From Thermodesulfatator autotrophicus (lineage in GTDB: Bacteria > Desulfobacterota > Thermodesulfobacteria > Thermodesulfobacteriales > Thermodesulfatatoraceae), in assembly GCF_001642325.1 (NCBI RefSeq), contig NZ_LSFI01000005.1, forward strand, positions 1 through 64,000: a stretch of DNA of 64,000 bases, read 5' to 3'. Numbering within the stretch: position 1 is the first letter of the stretch; each line of letters starts with the position of its first letter. The notes under the pieces were generated by a model that was given only the letters and a program-made list of their open reading frames with translations, did not search any database and was not told where the DNA came from. The translations under genes were made by a program, and so were the position numbers. Shown here in pieces: positions 17,395 to 27,230 of this stretch.

Positions 17395-19218
17395 ATGGAG
17401 AATCCTCAAAAAAGAAAAGCTGTAGATATAGTATTTCCGTATCGCCTTGAACCTTTAACTTATCTAACATATGAACCTTTAATTCCAGGGACAAGGGTTT
17501 TAGTTCCGCTTAAAAATTCTTTAAAGATAGGGTTGGTATGGGCTGAAAGTTCGTATATCCCAGAAAATGTCAGGGAAATAAAAAAAACTATAGATAAAGC
17601 CCCGGTCTTGCCTGAAAACTTACTTTCCTTCCTGAAGTGGATGGCAGGCTATTATCTTACCCCTGCTGGTGAAATAATAAAATACGCCCTTCCACCTTCT
17701 TTTTTTAGATTACCTAAAAAGAAAAAAGTAGAACCAGTGGAAGAAATAATCCTTCTTAGAGGCAAGAAAGATTACCGGGCTTTTCTCTATTTTTTTGAGA
17801 ATTTTAATGAGCGTACTCAAAAGCTCAAAGACAGGTTAAAAGAGGCCTTAAAACAGGGAAGTGTAATTTTTTTAGTGCCAGATCGAGAGCTTTTAGATTT
17901 TTATGCCCACTTTTTAGCGGAACACAAACCTCATGTTTATCACGGAGATTTAACTCCCAAGAAACGCGAAAAAATCTGGCGCACTCTTTTAAAAGAAGAA
18001 AAACAGCTGATAATAGGCACAAGGCTTGCCATTTTTTTGCCTGTGCCTGACCTTTCCCTCCTCGTGGTAGAGGAAGAAGAAAACCTGGCCTACAAGCAGG
18101 AAGAGGGTTTTCGGGCCAACTTTAAGGACCTGGCCCTTATGAGGGGTAAGACAGCCGGGGCCAAAGTGCTTCTGGCCTCACCAGCCCCCAGTGTTAAAAG
18201 CTTTTACTTTGCTAGGCACAGGCGTTATTCCCTTGAGGCTGGAGAAGCAGTTTTTCCGCGAGTCAAAATTATAGACCTTAAAGAAACCAGAAGCCTATTA
18301 TCCCAGCCTCTCATTAATGCCGTAAGACAGGCTTTAGCCAAAAAGAAACAGGTCCTTCTCTTCTTAAATCGCTTGGGGTATTCGCCACACCTGATTTGTG
18401 ACACCTGTGGACATTTTTTTTCCTGCCCCCGTTGCCGAACTGCTCTTCGTTTTCACAAAAGGGAAGGGTACCTCAAGTGTCCTATTTGTACTTTTCGTGT
18501 ACAAGGGCCTCCCCTTTGCCCTGAATGTGGGAGTGAAACGGTAAGGCCTTTAGGTATGGGGACGGAACGTTTAGAAGAAATATGCGAACGCTTTTTTAAA
18601 GGAGCCCGTATTGCCCGTTTTGAAAGCCACACTAAAGAAAGCCCTCCCGTGGAAAAAATAGATATCCTTATTGCCACGGCTCGAGTAAAACGTTTTTCAC
18701 CTCTTCCAAACCTTGGTTGCGTGGCTGTAATCATGGCAGACCAACTTTTAACGTATCCCAGTTATCTGGCAGCTGAAGAAGCTTATCAACTGCTTAAAAA
18801 ATTAGCCATAATTGATGATAATAGCGAAGAAAAATTGTTTTTAGTGCAAACATTTAGGCCTACTCATCATGTCTTTGAGGGATTAAAAAGTGGCTATGAA
18901 AATTTTTTCCAGAAAGAGCTTGAGTTTAGATATTTACAGAAGTTTCCTCCTTTTGGCCGCCTGGTTGAAATAATTCTGGTTGGTAGGGACGAGCCTGTAA
19001 AGCAGGCCTTGGGATTGACTGAAGGCCTTTTAGAAAGGCATGGCATATCCTTTTGGGGACCTCTTGAGAGGCACCCGCGTGGAAAAGCAAGGGCTTCTTA
19101 TCTTGTTCAGACAGAAGATTTAGATCTTTTAAGAGAAAAACTGGGTATTATTAAAGCCGAGCTTGAAAATTCATTTAAACATAGACTAAGAATTGTGATA
19201 GACATGAATCCTATATAA
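17395..19218 (+). CDS. priA: PriA-like replication restart protein without helicase motifs
   Basis: 607-residue PriA homologue. The N-terminal DNA-binding domain and the eight-cysteine zinc site (CDTCGHFFSCPRC ... CPICTF ... CPECGS, about 335-382) are intact. The C-terminal domain (FPPFGRLVEIIL) is also recognisable. However, the helicase core is degenerate. No GxxGxGKT Walker A is found where it should lie (about 115-150), DEEH has become EEEE (VVEEEENLAYKQ), and the usual TQMLAKGHDFP-type and QVxGRAGR-type motifs are replaced. ATPase activity is unlikely. A structural loading role, as proposed for motif-less actinobacterial PriA, is the inference. Start ATG at 17395 lacks a clear ribosome site. 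Confidence 0.85.
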   Translation: MENPQKRKAVDIVFPYRLEPLTYLTYEPLIPGTRVLVPLKNSLKIGLVWAESSYIPENVREIKKTIDKAPVLPENLLSFLKWMAGYYLTPAGEIIKYALPPSFFRLPKKKKVEPVEEIILLRGKKDYRAFLYFFENFNERTQKLKDRLKEALKQGSVIFLVPDRELLDFYAHFLAEHKPHVYHGDLTPKKREKIWRTLLKEEKQLIIGTRLAIFLPVPDLSLLVVEEEENLAYKQEEGFRANFKDLALMRGKTAGAKVLLASPAPSVKSFYFARHRRYSLEAGEAVFPRVKIIDLKETRSLLSQPLINAVRQALAKKKQVLLFLNRLGYSPHLICDTCGHFFSCPRCRTALRFHKREGYLKCPICTFRVQGPPLCPECGSETVRPLGMGTERLEEICERFFKGARIARFESHTKESPPVEKIDILIATARVKRFSPLPNLGCVAVIMADQLLTYPSYLAAEEAYQLLKKLAIIDDNSEEKLFLVQTFRPTHHVFEGLKSGYENFFQKELEFRYLQKFPPFGRLVEIILVGRDEPVKQALGLTEGLLERHGISFWGPLERHPRGKARASYLVQTEDLDLLREKLGIIKAELENSFKHRLRIVIDMNPI

Positions 19219-19291
19219 CCACTAATCTTTTCTTGCCAAGTGGCCAGGCAAAAAGTATCATGCAAGATTATAAAAACGAGCAAAATTTATT

Positions 19292-20959
19292 ATGGGAGAA
19301 AAAATGGTAGTTCCCAGATTTGGTACCCAACAGACTCGTTCAAGGGGAGGGGCTCCGCCCCAACAGGCCTTGATTAATTTTGATTTAACCCCTGAGGATC
19401 TTGAGAGTTATCTTGACGAATACGTTATTGGCCAGCGTGAAGCCAAAGCGGTTCTATCCACCAAAATTTGCACCCATTTCCGCCGTGTGCGTTACATGTT
19501 AGAGCGCGGTGGCCGTTTCCAGGATGCCGGTTTTGTAAAAAATAACGTCATCATGATTGGGCCTACTGGAGTGGGAAAAACTTACATGGTGAAGCTCCTT
19601 GCCCAAAAACTGGGGGTTCCCTTTGTAAAAGGAGATGCCACCAAATTTAGTGAAACCGGCTATGTAGGTGGCGATGTTGAAGACTTGATTAGAGATCTGG
19701 TTCACGAAGCAGATGGTGATATTGAGCGAGCTCAATTTGGTATCGTTTACCTGGATGAAATAGACAAAATCGCCTCTTCGGGTAATTTGATAGGGCCTGA
19801 TGTTTCCCGCACCGGTGTTCAGCGTGCCCTTTTAAAGCCTCTTGAAGAGACAGAAGTTGACTTAAGAGTCCCTCATGACCCAATTAGCCAGCTTGAGGCC
19901 CTTGAGCACTACAGGCGTACTGGCCAGAAAAAACGCCGCACCATCAATACCCGTTACGTGCTTTTCGTGGTTTCCGGGGCTTTCAGCGGCCTTGAAGAAA
20001 TAATTAAAAAACGCCTCCATAAACAGGGCCTAGGTTTTATGGCTGAAGTTTCTTCTAAAAATGAGGCAGATGTTAATTACCTGCGCTTTGTAAAAACTGA
20101 AGACCTTATTGAATATGGATTTGAGTCAGAATTTGTGGGAAGGCTTCCGGTAATAACTGTTTTTGATCCGCTAACTGTAGATGAACTTTACGAAATACTT
20201 TGTAATCCCAATAGCTCGGTAATTGTTAATAAAAAAAGAGACTTCCGGGCTTATGGTATAAACCTTGTTTTTGAAGACGAAGCCCTAAAACTTCTGGCTA
20301 TACAGGCTGAAAAAGAAAAGACCGGGGCCAGGGCTTTGGTGAGGGTAATAGAGCGAGCCCTCATTCCTTTTGAAAAAAGATTACCTTCTTTAAGGGTTCG
20401 TTTTCTGGTGGTTACCAAAGAGTTGATAGAAGACCCTCAAGGGATGCTGGCTACCTTTGAAGCCAACCCTCATGATCCTTCTTGGGAAGCACGTTACCAG
20501 AAGGCACTTGAAGAGGAGACCAAGCGCATCAAAAAATTTATCAAAGAACGCCAGAAAAAATTATGGCGTGGCAAGGGAATCAAGCTTACCCCTGAGCGCA
20601 TGGAACTGGCCATAGCCCTTCACCGCCGCGATGATTTTGACCTTCATCAGGCCCTTGAAGAACTTTTTATTTTGATGCGCCAGGTCAAAAACTACGAGCG
20701 CAGTTTTGAAAGGCGCACGGGCTTTAAAGTGGCCTTTTCTGATGAAGCTATGGACTTGATACTTAAACATATCATTGAGATGGACCAGGGAGTTTACGCC
20801 TATTGCGACCGGATTTTAAATCTCCTGGAATATGGTTTAAGGCTGGTGAATGAGCGTACCGGGCAAACCCTCTTCACTATTCCTAAAGAAGCCATAGAGC
20901 AGCCTGACCAGTATTTAAACAGCCTCATTAGGCATACTTATTCTGGTAAAAAGTCATGA
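19292..20959 (+). CDS. ClpX-like AAA+ unfoldase without zinc-binding N-domain
   Basis: 555 residues. The AAA+ module matches ClpX: EYVIGQREAK, Walker A IGPTGVGKTYM, KFSETGYVGGDVEDL pore region, Walker B VYLDEIDKI, sensor GAFSGLEEII, and EFVGRLPVI. A loop GLGF matches the ClpP-docking IGF/LGF tripeptide. The four-Cys zinc domain of true ClpX is absent. A charged insertion follows the arginine-rich QRALLKPLEE block, and about 150 extra C-terminal residues are present. It is coupled to a pseudo-receiver gene (4-bp overlap). Probably a second substrate-specific ClpX paralogue; whether it works with ClpP is unknown. Confidence 0.88.
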   Translation: MGEKMVVPRFGTQQTRSRGGAPPQQALINFDLTPEDLESYLDEYVIGQREAKAVLSTKICTHFRRVRYMLERGGRFQDAGFVKNNVIMIGPTGVGKTYMVKLLAQKLGVPFVKGDATKFSETGYVGGDVEDLIRDLVHEADGDIERAQFGIVYLDEIDKIASSGNLIGPDVSRTGVQRALLKPLEETEVDLRVPHDPISQLEALEHYRRTGQKKRRTINTRYVLFVVSGAFSGLEEIIKKRLHKQGLGFMAEVSSKNEADVNYLRFVKTEDLIEYGFESEFVGRLPVITVFDPLTVDELYEILCNPNSSVIVNKKRDFRAYGINLVFEDEALKLLAIQAEKEKTGARALVRVIERALIPFEKRLPSLRVRFLVVTKELIEDPQGMLATFEANPHDPSWEARYQKALEEETKRIKKFIKERQKKLWRGKGIKLTPERMELAIALHRRDDFDLHQALEELFILMRQVKNYERSFERRTGFKVAFSDEAMDLILKHIIEMDQGVYAYCDRILNLLEYGLRLVNERTGQTLFTIPKEAIEQPDQYLNSLIRHTYSGKKS

Positions 20960-21339
20960 AAAGAAAAGTTCTTTTAGGTTTGGCAGAAGCTCTTGCTCTT
21001 GATTTTGAAAAAATATTAGCCGAGGAAGGATTAAAAGTCATTAAAGCTGGCACTGGCCAGGAGCTGCTTGATTTAGCCCATGAAGAAAGGCCAGACCTCA
21101 TTATTCTTGAAAAAAAACTTCCGGTTCTTGATGGCCTTTCTGCACTTTTACTTTTAAAGAACGACGCTGATACACAGGATATCCCGGTGATAGTGGTGTG
21201 TGAATGTCGTGAGAAACAGGAAGAGGAAGCCTCTGATGCCGGTTGCGATGCCTTTCTTACACGGCCTTTAAATCGTGATAAAATAAAAGAAATTCTAAAT
21301 AAATTTTATGAGGTGAAGCAAGGTGATAGGAATATCTAA
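20956..21339 (+). CDS. Pseudo-receiver (CheY-like) protein
   Basis: 127-residue receiver fold (alternating strands and helices) with PDLIILEKKLPVLDG. The phosphoacceptor Asp that normally follows the third strand is Glu (ILE-KKLP). The N-terminal acidic pair is absent (KRKVLLGLAEAL), and the conserved Lys before the last helix is Arg (LTRPLN). It therefore probably cannot be phosphorylated and may mimic the active state. It overlaps the ClpX-like gene by 4 bp and ahbC by 17 bp, so it may be an adaptor for the unfoldase (inference). Confidence 0.8.
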   Translation: MKRKVLLGLAEALALDFEKILAEEGLKVIKAGTGQELLDLAHEERPDLIILEKKLPVLDGLSALLLLKNDADTQDIPVIVVCECREKQEEEASDAGCDAFLTRPLNRDKIKEILNKFYEVKQGDRNI

Positions 21340-22507
21340 ACTTTATTGTGGAACGGTTGAAGCCTCTGACCCGTTACGTTATGGCCGAAGGGCCAAAGAT
21401 TTGCCCTCCCACTTGCTCCAATTTTCTAAAGATAAAAAGCCGGTAGTAGTGTGGAATGTTACTAAACGTTGTAATTTACGTTGTATTCACTGTTATGCCC
21501 ATGCTACCGCTAAAGCAGACCCAGACGAACTTACCACCAAAGAAGGAATGGCGTTAATTGAAGACCTGGCCAGGTTTGGCTCTCCAGTGATGCTTTTTTC
21601 AGGTGGTGAGCCCCTTATGCGGGAAGACATCTTAGATTTGATTCACAAAGCCGTCTCTCTGGGAATGAGAGCGGTTATTTCTACAAACGGTGTTCTTATA
21701 GACAGGCCCCTTGCCCGGGAATTAAAAAAGCTTGGTTTATCTTACGTGGGAATAAGCATTGACGGCCTAGAAGAAGTTCACGATAAGTTCAGAGGAGTCA
21801 AGGGAGCCTTTGCCAAGGCCATGGAAGCGGTAGAAAACTGCCAGGCTGAAGGCATAAAAGTGGGCTTGCGTTTTACCATAAATCGGCTTAACGCTCAGGA
21901 AATTCCTAAAGTATTTGACCTGGTTGAAGAGAGGAAAATTCCGCGTATATGTTTTTATCACCTGGTTTACGCTGGCCGTGGTACTAAACTCATGGAGGAG
22001 GACTTAAACCACGAAGAGACCCGCTACTGGGTAGATTACATCATTGACCGCACCAAAGAACTACACGACAAAGGCCATAAGGTAGAGGTATTGACCGTAG
22101 ATAACCACGCTGATGGGCCTTATCTCTATTTACGCATGAAGCGCGAGGGGAACCCCCGGGCTGAAGAAGTTCTTGAGTTACTGCGCATGAACGGAGGCAA
22201 TAACTCAGGCGTGGGGATTGGCTGTGTATCCTGGGATGGCTCTGTTCATGCAGACCAGTTCTGGCGCCATTATTCCTTTGGCAATGTGCGTGAGCGCCCC
22301 TTTAGCGAAATATGGATGGACACCAGTGACCCTCTTATGGCCAAGCTTAAAGAAAAGTGGAAGCACGTTAAAGGGCGCTGTGCCAGGTGTCGTTTTCTGG
22401 ATTGTTGTGCCGGGAACTTCAGGGTAAGGGCTGAGGCGGCCACTGGCGACCTCTGGGCCCCTGACCCGGCCTGTTATCTTACTGACGAAGAAATAGGCAT
22501 TGCCTAA
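21323..22507 (+). CDS. ahbC: 12,18-didecarboxysiroheme deacetylase (radical SAM)
   Basis: 394-residue radical SAM enzyme. The cluster motif CxxxCxxC reads CNLRCIHC, with FSGGEPLMRED and a SPASM-type C-terminus rich in Cys (CVSWDG, CARCRFLDCC). The N-terminal phrase MIGISKLYCGTVEASDPLRYG matches AhbC. AhbC removes two acetate side chains from didecarboxysiroheme in the alternative heme pathway of sulfate reducers and archaea. Start GTG or ATG lies inside the pseudo-receiver gene: the frame opens at 21323 with gtgatagg after an AAGCAAGG site. No other ahb gene is in the window. Confidence 0.88.
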   Translation: MIGISKLYCGTVEASDPLRYGRRAKDLPSHLLQFSKDKKPVVVWNVTKRCNLRCIHCYAHATAKADPDELTTKEGMALIEDLARFGSPVMLFSGGEPLMREDILDLIHKAVSLGMRAVISTNGVLIDRPLARELKKLGLSYVGISIDGLEEVHDKFRGVKGAFAKAMEAVENCQAEGIKVGLRFTINRLNAQEIPKVFDLVEERKIPRICFYHLVYAGRGTKLMEEDLNHEETRYWVDYIIDRTKELHDKGHKVEVLTVDNHADGPYLYLRMKREGNPRAEEVLELLRMNGGNNSGVGIGCVSWDGSVHADQFWRHYSFGNVRERPFSEIWMDTSDPLMAKLKEKWKHVKGRCARCRFLDCCAGNFRVRAEAATGDLWAPDPACYLTDEEIGIA

Positions 22508-22519
22508 AAAGGAGGAGTT

Positions 22520-23125
22520 ATGGCCCCGATAAAAAGAGCCCTTATAAGTGTTACTGATAAAACAGGGGTAACTGACTTTGCCAAGGCCCTTCATGAGTTA
22601 GGGGTAGAAATCATTTCTACAGGTGGAACCGCAAGGGTGATAAGAGAGGCCGGTGTTCCGGTAATTGATGTCTCTGAGGTTACTGGTTTCCCTGAAATGC
22701 TTGACGGCCGGGTAAAAACTCTTCATCCCAAGATTCACGGTGGCATCCTGGCCATACGCTCTAATGCTCAACACATGCGCCAGTTAGAAGAGCAGGGTAT
22801 AGAACCTATTGATCTGGTAGTGGTAAATCTTTACGCCTTTGAAAAAACCGTGGCCTCAGGGGCAAGCCTTGAAGAGGCCATTGAAAACATAGATATTGGT
22901 GGCCCCACTCTTTTAAGGGCTTCGGCTAAAAACTTCCGCGATGTTACCGTGGTGGTGGACCCGGCTGACTACGAACACGTGCTTAAAGAAATGCGGGAAA
23001 ACAACGGTGAGACCACTCTTAAAACCAGGTTTGAACTGGCGCGCAAAGTCTTTGAAACCACCAGCAAGTATGATACCGCCATTGCCAATTATCTAAAAAC
23101 TATTGCCCCGGCTTCTTTATCCTGA
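22520..23125 (+). CDS. purH: Stand-alone IMP cyclohydrolase (PurH N-domain)
   Basis: 201 residues equal to the MGS-like N-terminal half of Pur[69 protein letters not shown]. The protein ends where the AICAR transformylase domain would begin, so it can close FAICAR to IMP but not formylate AICAR. The transformylase must be separate and is not in this window. Ribosome site AAAGGAGG is strong. It overlaps aroD at ATG/TGA (1 bp). Confidence 0.93.
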   Translation: MAPIKRALISVTDKTGVTDFAKALHELGVEIISTGGTARVIREAGVPVIDVSEVTGFPEMLDGRVKTLHPKIHGGILAIRSNAQHMRQLEEQGIEPIDLVVVNLYAFEKTVASGASLEEAIENIDIGGPTLLRASAKNFRDVTVVVDPADYEHVLKEMRENNGETTLKTRFELARKVFETTSKYDTAIANYLKTIAPASLS

Positions 23126-23799
23126 TGATTTGTATCTCTCTGGTAGAAAGCAACCGGGATAAGGCCTTTGAGGCTTTGTCCCGGGCGCAAACATTGGCTG
23201 ATTTAATAGAAATACGCCTGGACGCCTTTGTTTCCCCTGAAATAGACTTTTTTTTAAAAAGAGCAAGTAAGCCTCTTCTTTTTACCTATCGGGCTAAAGC
23301 CGAAGGTGGGCTTAAGGAAAGTCCTTTAGAAGAACGTTTAGATCACTTAAAAAAAGCAGCTGAAAAAGGGGCCTTTGCCGTTGACTTAGAATTATCCGCC
23401 GGGCACAAAGCTGTTGGTGAATTAAAAAACTCCTGTCAAAATACCAGGCTTTTACTTTCTTTTCATGATTTTAAGGGCACTCCTTCCCTGGAAGAATTGA
23501 AAGAAATTATCAGGCAGATGAAAGAAACTGGCGGCGACATTGGAAAGATTGTAACTTATGCCCACAAACCTGAAGAAGCACTGGTTCCCTTGTCTTTAAT
23601 CCCCTGGGCCAGAAAAGAATTATCTTTTCCCCTTATAGCCTTTGCCATGGGAGAGGCTGGTCGTTTTTCCAGAGCTGTATGCCTCATTTTAGGTGCTCCT
23701 TGGACTTATGCCGCTTTACCTGATGCGGAGAAGGCTGCCCCTGGCCAGCTTGAGGCTGATACCTTGCGTTTTATCTTTGAAAAACTCAAAGTCTCTTAA
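23125..23799 (+). CDS. aroD: Type I 3-dehydroquinate dehydratase
   Basis: 224-residue TIM-barrel enzyme of the shikimate pathway. The substrate site begins EIRLDAF. The catalytic His is in SFHDF, the Schiff-base Lys in GKIVTYA, and Arg in MGEAGRFSR. Length is normal. It is coupled to the IMP cyclohydrolase gene and ends in a 4-bp tail-to-tail overlap with nrdJ. Confidence 0.92.
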   Translation: MICISLVESNRDKAFEALSRAQTLADLIEIRLDAFVSPEIDFFLKRASKPLLFTYRAKAEGGLKESPLEERLDHLKKAAEKGAFAVDLELSAGHKAVGELKNSCQNTRLLLSFHDFKGTPSLEELKEIIRQMKETGGDIGKIVTYAHKPEEALVPLSLIPWARKELSFPLIAFAMGEAGRFSRAVCLILGAPWTYAALPDAEKAAPGQLEADTLRFIFEKLKVS

Positions 23800-26021
23800 T
23801 CACACTTAGAAAAGCCACAACTGCGGCAGAGGAGACAGCCTGATTCCACCTCAAGGGGTCCGCCACAATCAGGGCAGGGGCCAAAGTTTCTCTCTTCATC
23901 AGGCTTGATTTCGTAATTTATGGCCTCTGCCAGCACTTTGGCAATGGCATCCGGGCAGGAAAGAATTGGACGGCCTTCTTCCCAGGTAGGAGATGGACAA
24001 CGAATCCCGGCCAGCTGCTTGATGATAGACTCTGGCGCCACCCCTGAACGAAGGGCAAGAGAAATAAGCCTGCTGACAGCTTCTATCTGGCAGGAGGCAC
24101 AGCCTCCGGCCTTGCCCATAGTGGCAAACACCTCGCATAGGCCTTTGTCATCCCAATTTACTGTTACATAAAGATGGCCGCAGCCAGTGCTAATGCGACG
24201 GGTAAATCCACGGGTAACCTTAGGCCTGGGCCGTGGGGTCATGCCTTCGCGCTTTAATTCCAGGACCTGCCTTGGACGACTACCGTAGCGGTAAACAGTA
24301 ACTCCCTTAAGCCCCAGCTCATAAGCCAGCATATAAACTTTGCGGACATCCTCTTTGGTGGCGCTTTCTGGAAAATTGATAGTTTTGGAAACGGCGTTGT
24401 GTACGTGACGCTGAAAAGCGGCCTGTATTTTTAAGTGTTCTTCTGGCGTGATGTCAAAGGCTGTAACAAAAAGCCTTTTCAAGTCTTCTGGTATTTCTTC
24501 TACTTTTTGAATGCTTCCCTGCCTTAAAGTCTTGTTAAGTATTTCTTTTATTTTTTCCGCTGAAAAGCCTTTTTCTTTTAAGGCCTGCAAGAAAAGAGGA
24601 TGAAGTTCTTTTAACTCTGTCCCGTCAAGAACACGGCGGGTGTAGGCCACGGCAAAAAGGGGCTCAATCCCAGAAGAACAGCCGGCAATGATAGAAATAG
24701 ACCCCGTTGGGGCAATAGTGGTAGTGGTGGCGTTTCGCATAAACGGTGTATCTGGGCTATTCCAGATACTCCTTTTGTAGGCAGGGAAGTTCCCGCGCAC
24801 CCTGGCCAGCTCAGCGCTCTTTTTTACCGACTCTCTGGTGATAAAAGCCATAATCTCTTCGGCTATATCTATCGCTTTATCTGAATTATATGGGATGCCA
24901 AGTTTTATCAGCATATCGGCAAAACCCATGACGCCAAGGCCAATTTTCCTGGTCTTTTTGGTCATTTCTTCTATCTGGGGAATGGGAAAACGGTTTACGT
25001 CAATAACATTGTCCAGAAAGTGCACGGCCAGATGTACCGTTTCTTTGAGTTTATCCCAGTCAACAAAATTATCTTTTACGAAAAGAGAAAGGTTGATAGA
25101 GCCGAGGTTACAGGACTCAAAGGGAAGAAGTGGCTGTTCCCCGCAGGGATTGGTGGCTTCTATTTGCCCCAGGTGAGGAGTAGGGTTTTTGGCGTTTATG
25201 GTATCAATGAAGATTACGCCAGGGTCTCCTCTAAACCAGGCGTTTTCCACCAGCAGGTCAAAAAGTTCTTCGGCTGAAACCTGGCGGACTACTTTACCGT
25301 TTCTGGGGTTTATTAGGGCAAAAGACTCTTTGTTTTTGAGGGCTTTCATAAAGTCATCAGTTATGGCCACTGAGATGTTAAAGTTGGTGAGTTTGGTAAG
25401 GTCTCGTTTCACGGTGATAAATTCTTCTATATCCGGGTGGTCTATGCGCAAAATGCCCATGTTGGCTCCGCGGCGGGTGCCTCCCTGTTTTATAGCTTCG
25501 GTGGCGGCGTCATATACCAGCATGAAAGAAACAGGCCCGCTAGAGACCCCGTGAGTGGAGCGAACTATATCTCCTTTGGGACGCAGGCGGGAAAAGGAAA
25601 AACCAGTGCCACCCCCAGATTGATGAATTAGGGCAGTATATTTCAGGGTCTCAAAAATAGAGACCAGGGAATCTTCTACGGGAAGGACAAAACAGGCAGA
25701 GAGTTGACCAAGCTCACGACCAGCGTTCATAAGGGTAGGGGAGTTGGGAAGAAAAGAAAGGCTTGTCATTAGTTGATAGAATTTTTCTTCGGTTTCTTTA
25801 ATATCGGCTTGCGGGTTATAAATCAAATCAGCTGCGGCTATGGTACGGGCCACACGTCTGAACATTTCTTCAGGGGTTTCTACAGGGTTTCCTTTTTCGT
25901 CTCGTTTGAGATAGCGTTTAGCAAGGACAATAAGGGCATTTTCTGTAAGAGGGAGCTTGGTTTCAGGAAGTTCCATTCTTTCTCTCCTCTTTTTTCTAAG
26001 TTTTAACGAGACTTGAGCCAA
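23796..26021 (-). CDS. nrdJ: Adenosylcobalamin-dependent ribonucleotide reductase (class II)
   Basis: 741-residue NrdJ. It contains [42 protein letters not shown], the active-site [21 protein letters not shown], and [29 protein letters not shown]-like region and a C-terminal zinc ribbon (CPDCGG ... [10 protein letters not shown]) close the protein. The enzyme reduces ribonucleotides using vitamin B12 and works with or without oxygen. The single-gene arrangement is normal. No cobalamin riboswitch is apparent upstream. Confidence 0.95.
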   Translation of the reverse strand: MAQVSLKLRKKRRERMELPETKLPLTENALIVLAKRYLKRDEKGNPVETPEEMFRRVARTIAAADLIYNPQADIKETEEKFYQLMTSLSFLPNSPTLMNAGRELGQLSACFVLPVEDSLVSIFETLKYTALIHQSGGGTGFSFSRLRPKGDIVRSTHGVSSGPVSFMLVYDAATEAIKQGGTRRGANMGILRIDHPDIEEFITVKRDLTKLTNFNISVAITDDFMKALKNKESFALINPRNGKVVRQVSAEELFDLLVENAWFRGDPGVIFIDTINAKNPTPHLGQIEATNPCGEQPLLPFESCNLGSINLSLFVKDNFVDWDKLKETVHLAVHFLDNVIDVNRFPIPQIEEMTKKTRKIGLGVMGFADMLIKLGIPYNSDKAIDIAEEIMAFITRESVKKSAELARVRGNFPAYKRSIWNSPDTPFMRNATTTTIAPTGSISIIAGCSSGIEPLFAVAYTRRVLDGTELKELHPLFLQALKEKGFSAEKIKEILNKTLRQGSIQKVEEIPEDLKRLFVTAFDITPEEHLKIQAAFQRHVHNAVSKTINFPESATKEDVRKVYMLAYELGLKGVTVYRYGSRPRQVLELKREGMTPRPRPKVTRGFTRRISTGCGHLYVTVNWDDKGLCEVFATMGKAGGCASCQIEAVSRLISLALRSGVAPESIIKQLAGIRCPSPTWEEGRPILSCPDAIAKVLAEAINYEIKPDEERNFGPCPDCGGPLEVESGCLLCRSCGFSKCD

Positions 26022-26390
26022 ATTACTAGAAAAATTTTAATAAACTGTTTTTGCCTTACGAGAAGTCCGAATTGATCCTATTGGAACATCACGATGGGCC
26101 GCGGGCCAGAGAAATGAGCCCAACGGGCCATTACGAAGAGCACGAGGTGCGACGAAGTGACCTACCGGGTTATTACGAGGAGGTCCAAAGGGCTGACGAA
26201 GTGGCCCTACCAGGTCATTACGAGGAGCACGAAGTGCGACGAAGTAATCTCCTGGTAGATTGGCCTGAGATTGCTTTGTCCATGGCTTCGCTCGCAAATG
26301 GCCGAAAGGAACGCTTAATGATAGTCCACCCAAATTATTATATGTTTTTTCCCGAGTTTTCCGGTTTTTGATTACATAAGCTTTTTACTT
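26022..26390. repeat. Tandem degenerate copies of the dispersed repeat
   Basis: The 426-bp gap upstream of the Fur-family gene has about four imperfect tandem units of 42-46 bp at 26086-26262. Units start catcacga, cattacgaag, gttattacgagg and tcattacgagg; two of them contain a near-identical block (cacgaRgtgcgacgaagt). The array ends in agattgctttgtcc. It is low-complexity but not a CRISPR: unit lengths and sequences drift and there are no unique spacers. Confidence 0.8.
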
Positions 26391-26447
26391 GACAAAATAG
26401 CTATAAATCTTTTACCTATTGTTAAAGTAAATCAAAAAGAGGTTTTT

Positions 26448-26933
26448 ATGACAAAACAGGCCTTTTCATTTGAAAATAAGAATAAGAACGAAGAGATTTT
26501 TTCACCTCTTGAGGTTTTTAAGGAATATATTAGGCGTAAAGGGCTTAGATACACTCCAGAACGTGAAACCATCGTTAGAGAAATATTTTCCCTTAAAGGT
26601 CATTTTGACGTAGATGAGCTTTATCTGCGTTTACGCAACAAAGGTGAAAAACTTTCTAAGGCTTCTATTTACCGCACTATTCCCCTTCTTATTGATTGTG
26701 GCCTTCTTCAAGAGGTTTACCATGAAGATGGCCATATGCACTATGAGCCGGCTTCCTCCTATCCTCATGGTCACATAAGATGCCTTGAATGTCGAAAAGT
26801 GGAAGAATTTGAAGACGACCGCATCAAAGAAATTCAACAAGATATAGTTAAAAAATATGGCTATCGTATTACCAGTGTCCGTTTTGAAATGTTAGGCTAT
26901 TGTCAGGAATGTCTTAAAAAAGTCCACCTTTAG
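26448..26933 (+). CDS. Fur-family metalloregulator
   Basis: 161 residues: winged helix at about 25-95 (LRYTPERETIVREIF, SKASIYRTIPLLIDCGLLQEV) and dimer domain with HxxxHxE-like metal ligands and two CxxC pairs (CLECRK, CQECLKKV). The structural zinc site is thus present. The 23-residue N-terminal extension is Asn/Lys-rich. It is followed after 8 bp by feoA, so iron control (Fur) is more likely than peroxide or zinc control. A TTGACA -35-like hexamer lies at 26391, with a weak -10. Confidence 0.88.
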   Translation: MTKQAFSFENKNKNEEIFSPLEVFKEYIRRKGLRYTPERETIVREIFSLKGHFDVDELYLRLRNKGEKLSKASIYRTIPLLIDCGLLQEVYHEDGHMHYEPASSYPHGHIRCLECRKVEEFEDDRIKEIQQDIVKKYGYRITSVRFEMLGYCQECLKKVHL

Positions 26934-26941
26934 GAAGGGCA

Positions 26942-27181
26942 ATGTCTGAGGTAAAGCTTGACGACTTACGCACTGGCGAAGAGGGAGAAGTTTTAAAAAT
27001 TTTAGGGAACGGAGCTTTCCGTATTCGTTTAATGGAACTTGGTTTTGTACCTGGTGCCAAAGTAAAAGTGATTAGATATGCTCCTTTAAAAGATCCTGTA
27101 GAATACGAAGTAAAAGGCTATCACATCACTCTTCGCCATGAAGAAGCAGCCAAAATACTGGTAAAAAAATTATCCCACTAA
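26942..27181 (+). CDS. feoA: FeoA-domain protein
   Basis: 79-residue SH3-like FeoA domain: LDDLRTGEEGEVLKILG, RLMELGFVPGAKVKVIRYAPLKDPVEYEV and LRHEEAAKILV. FeoA assists the FeoB ferrous iron transporter. No feoB follows; the next gene is an acyl-CoA synthetase. It starts 8 bp after the Fur-family gene, with AGGAAGGG as ribosome site, so the two probably form an iron-response pair. Confidence 0.93.
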   Translation: MSEVKLDDLRTGEEGEVLKILGNGAFRIRLMELGFVPGAKVKVIRYAPLKDPVEYEVKGYHITLRHEEAAKILVKKLSH

Positions 27182-27230
27182 TTTTTGCTTGACTGGTCCC
27201 TTCAAATTGCCGATCATTAATTAAAACTTT

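Noticed and set aside
26086-26262. CRISPR array
   Set aside because: Repeat units drift in sequence and length, there are no unique spacers of uniform size, and no cas genes are nearby.
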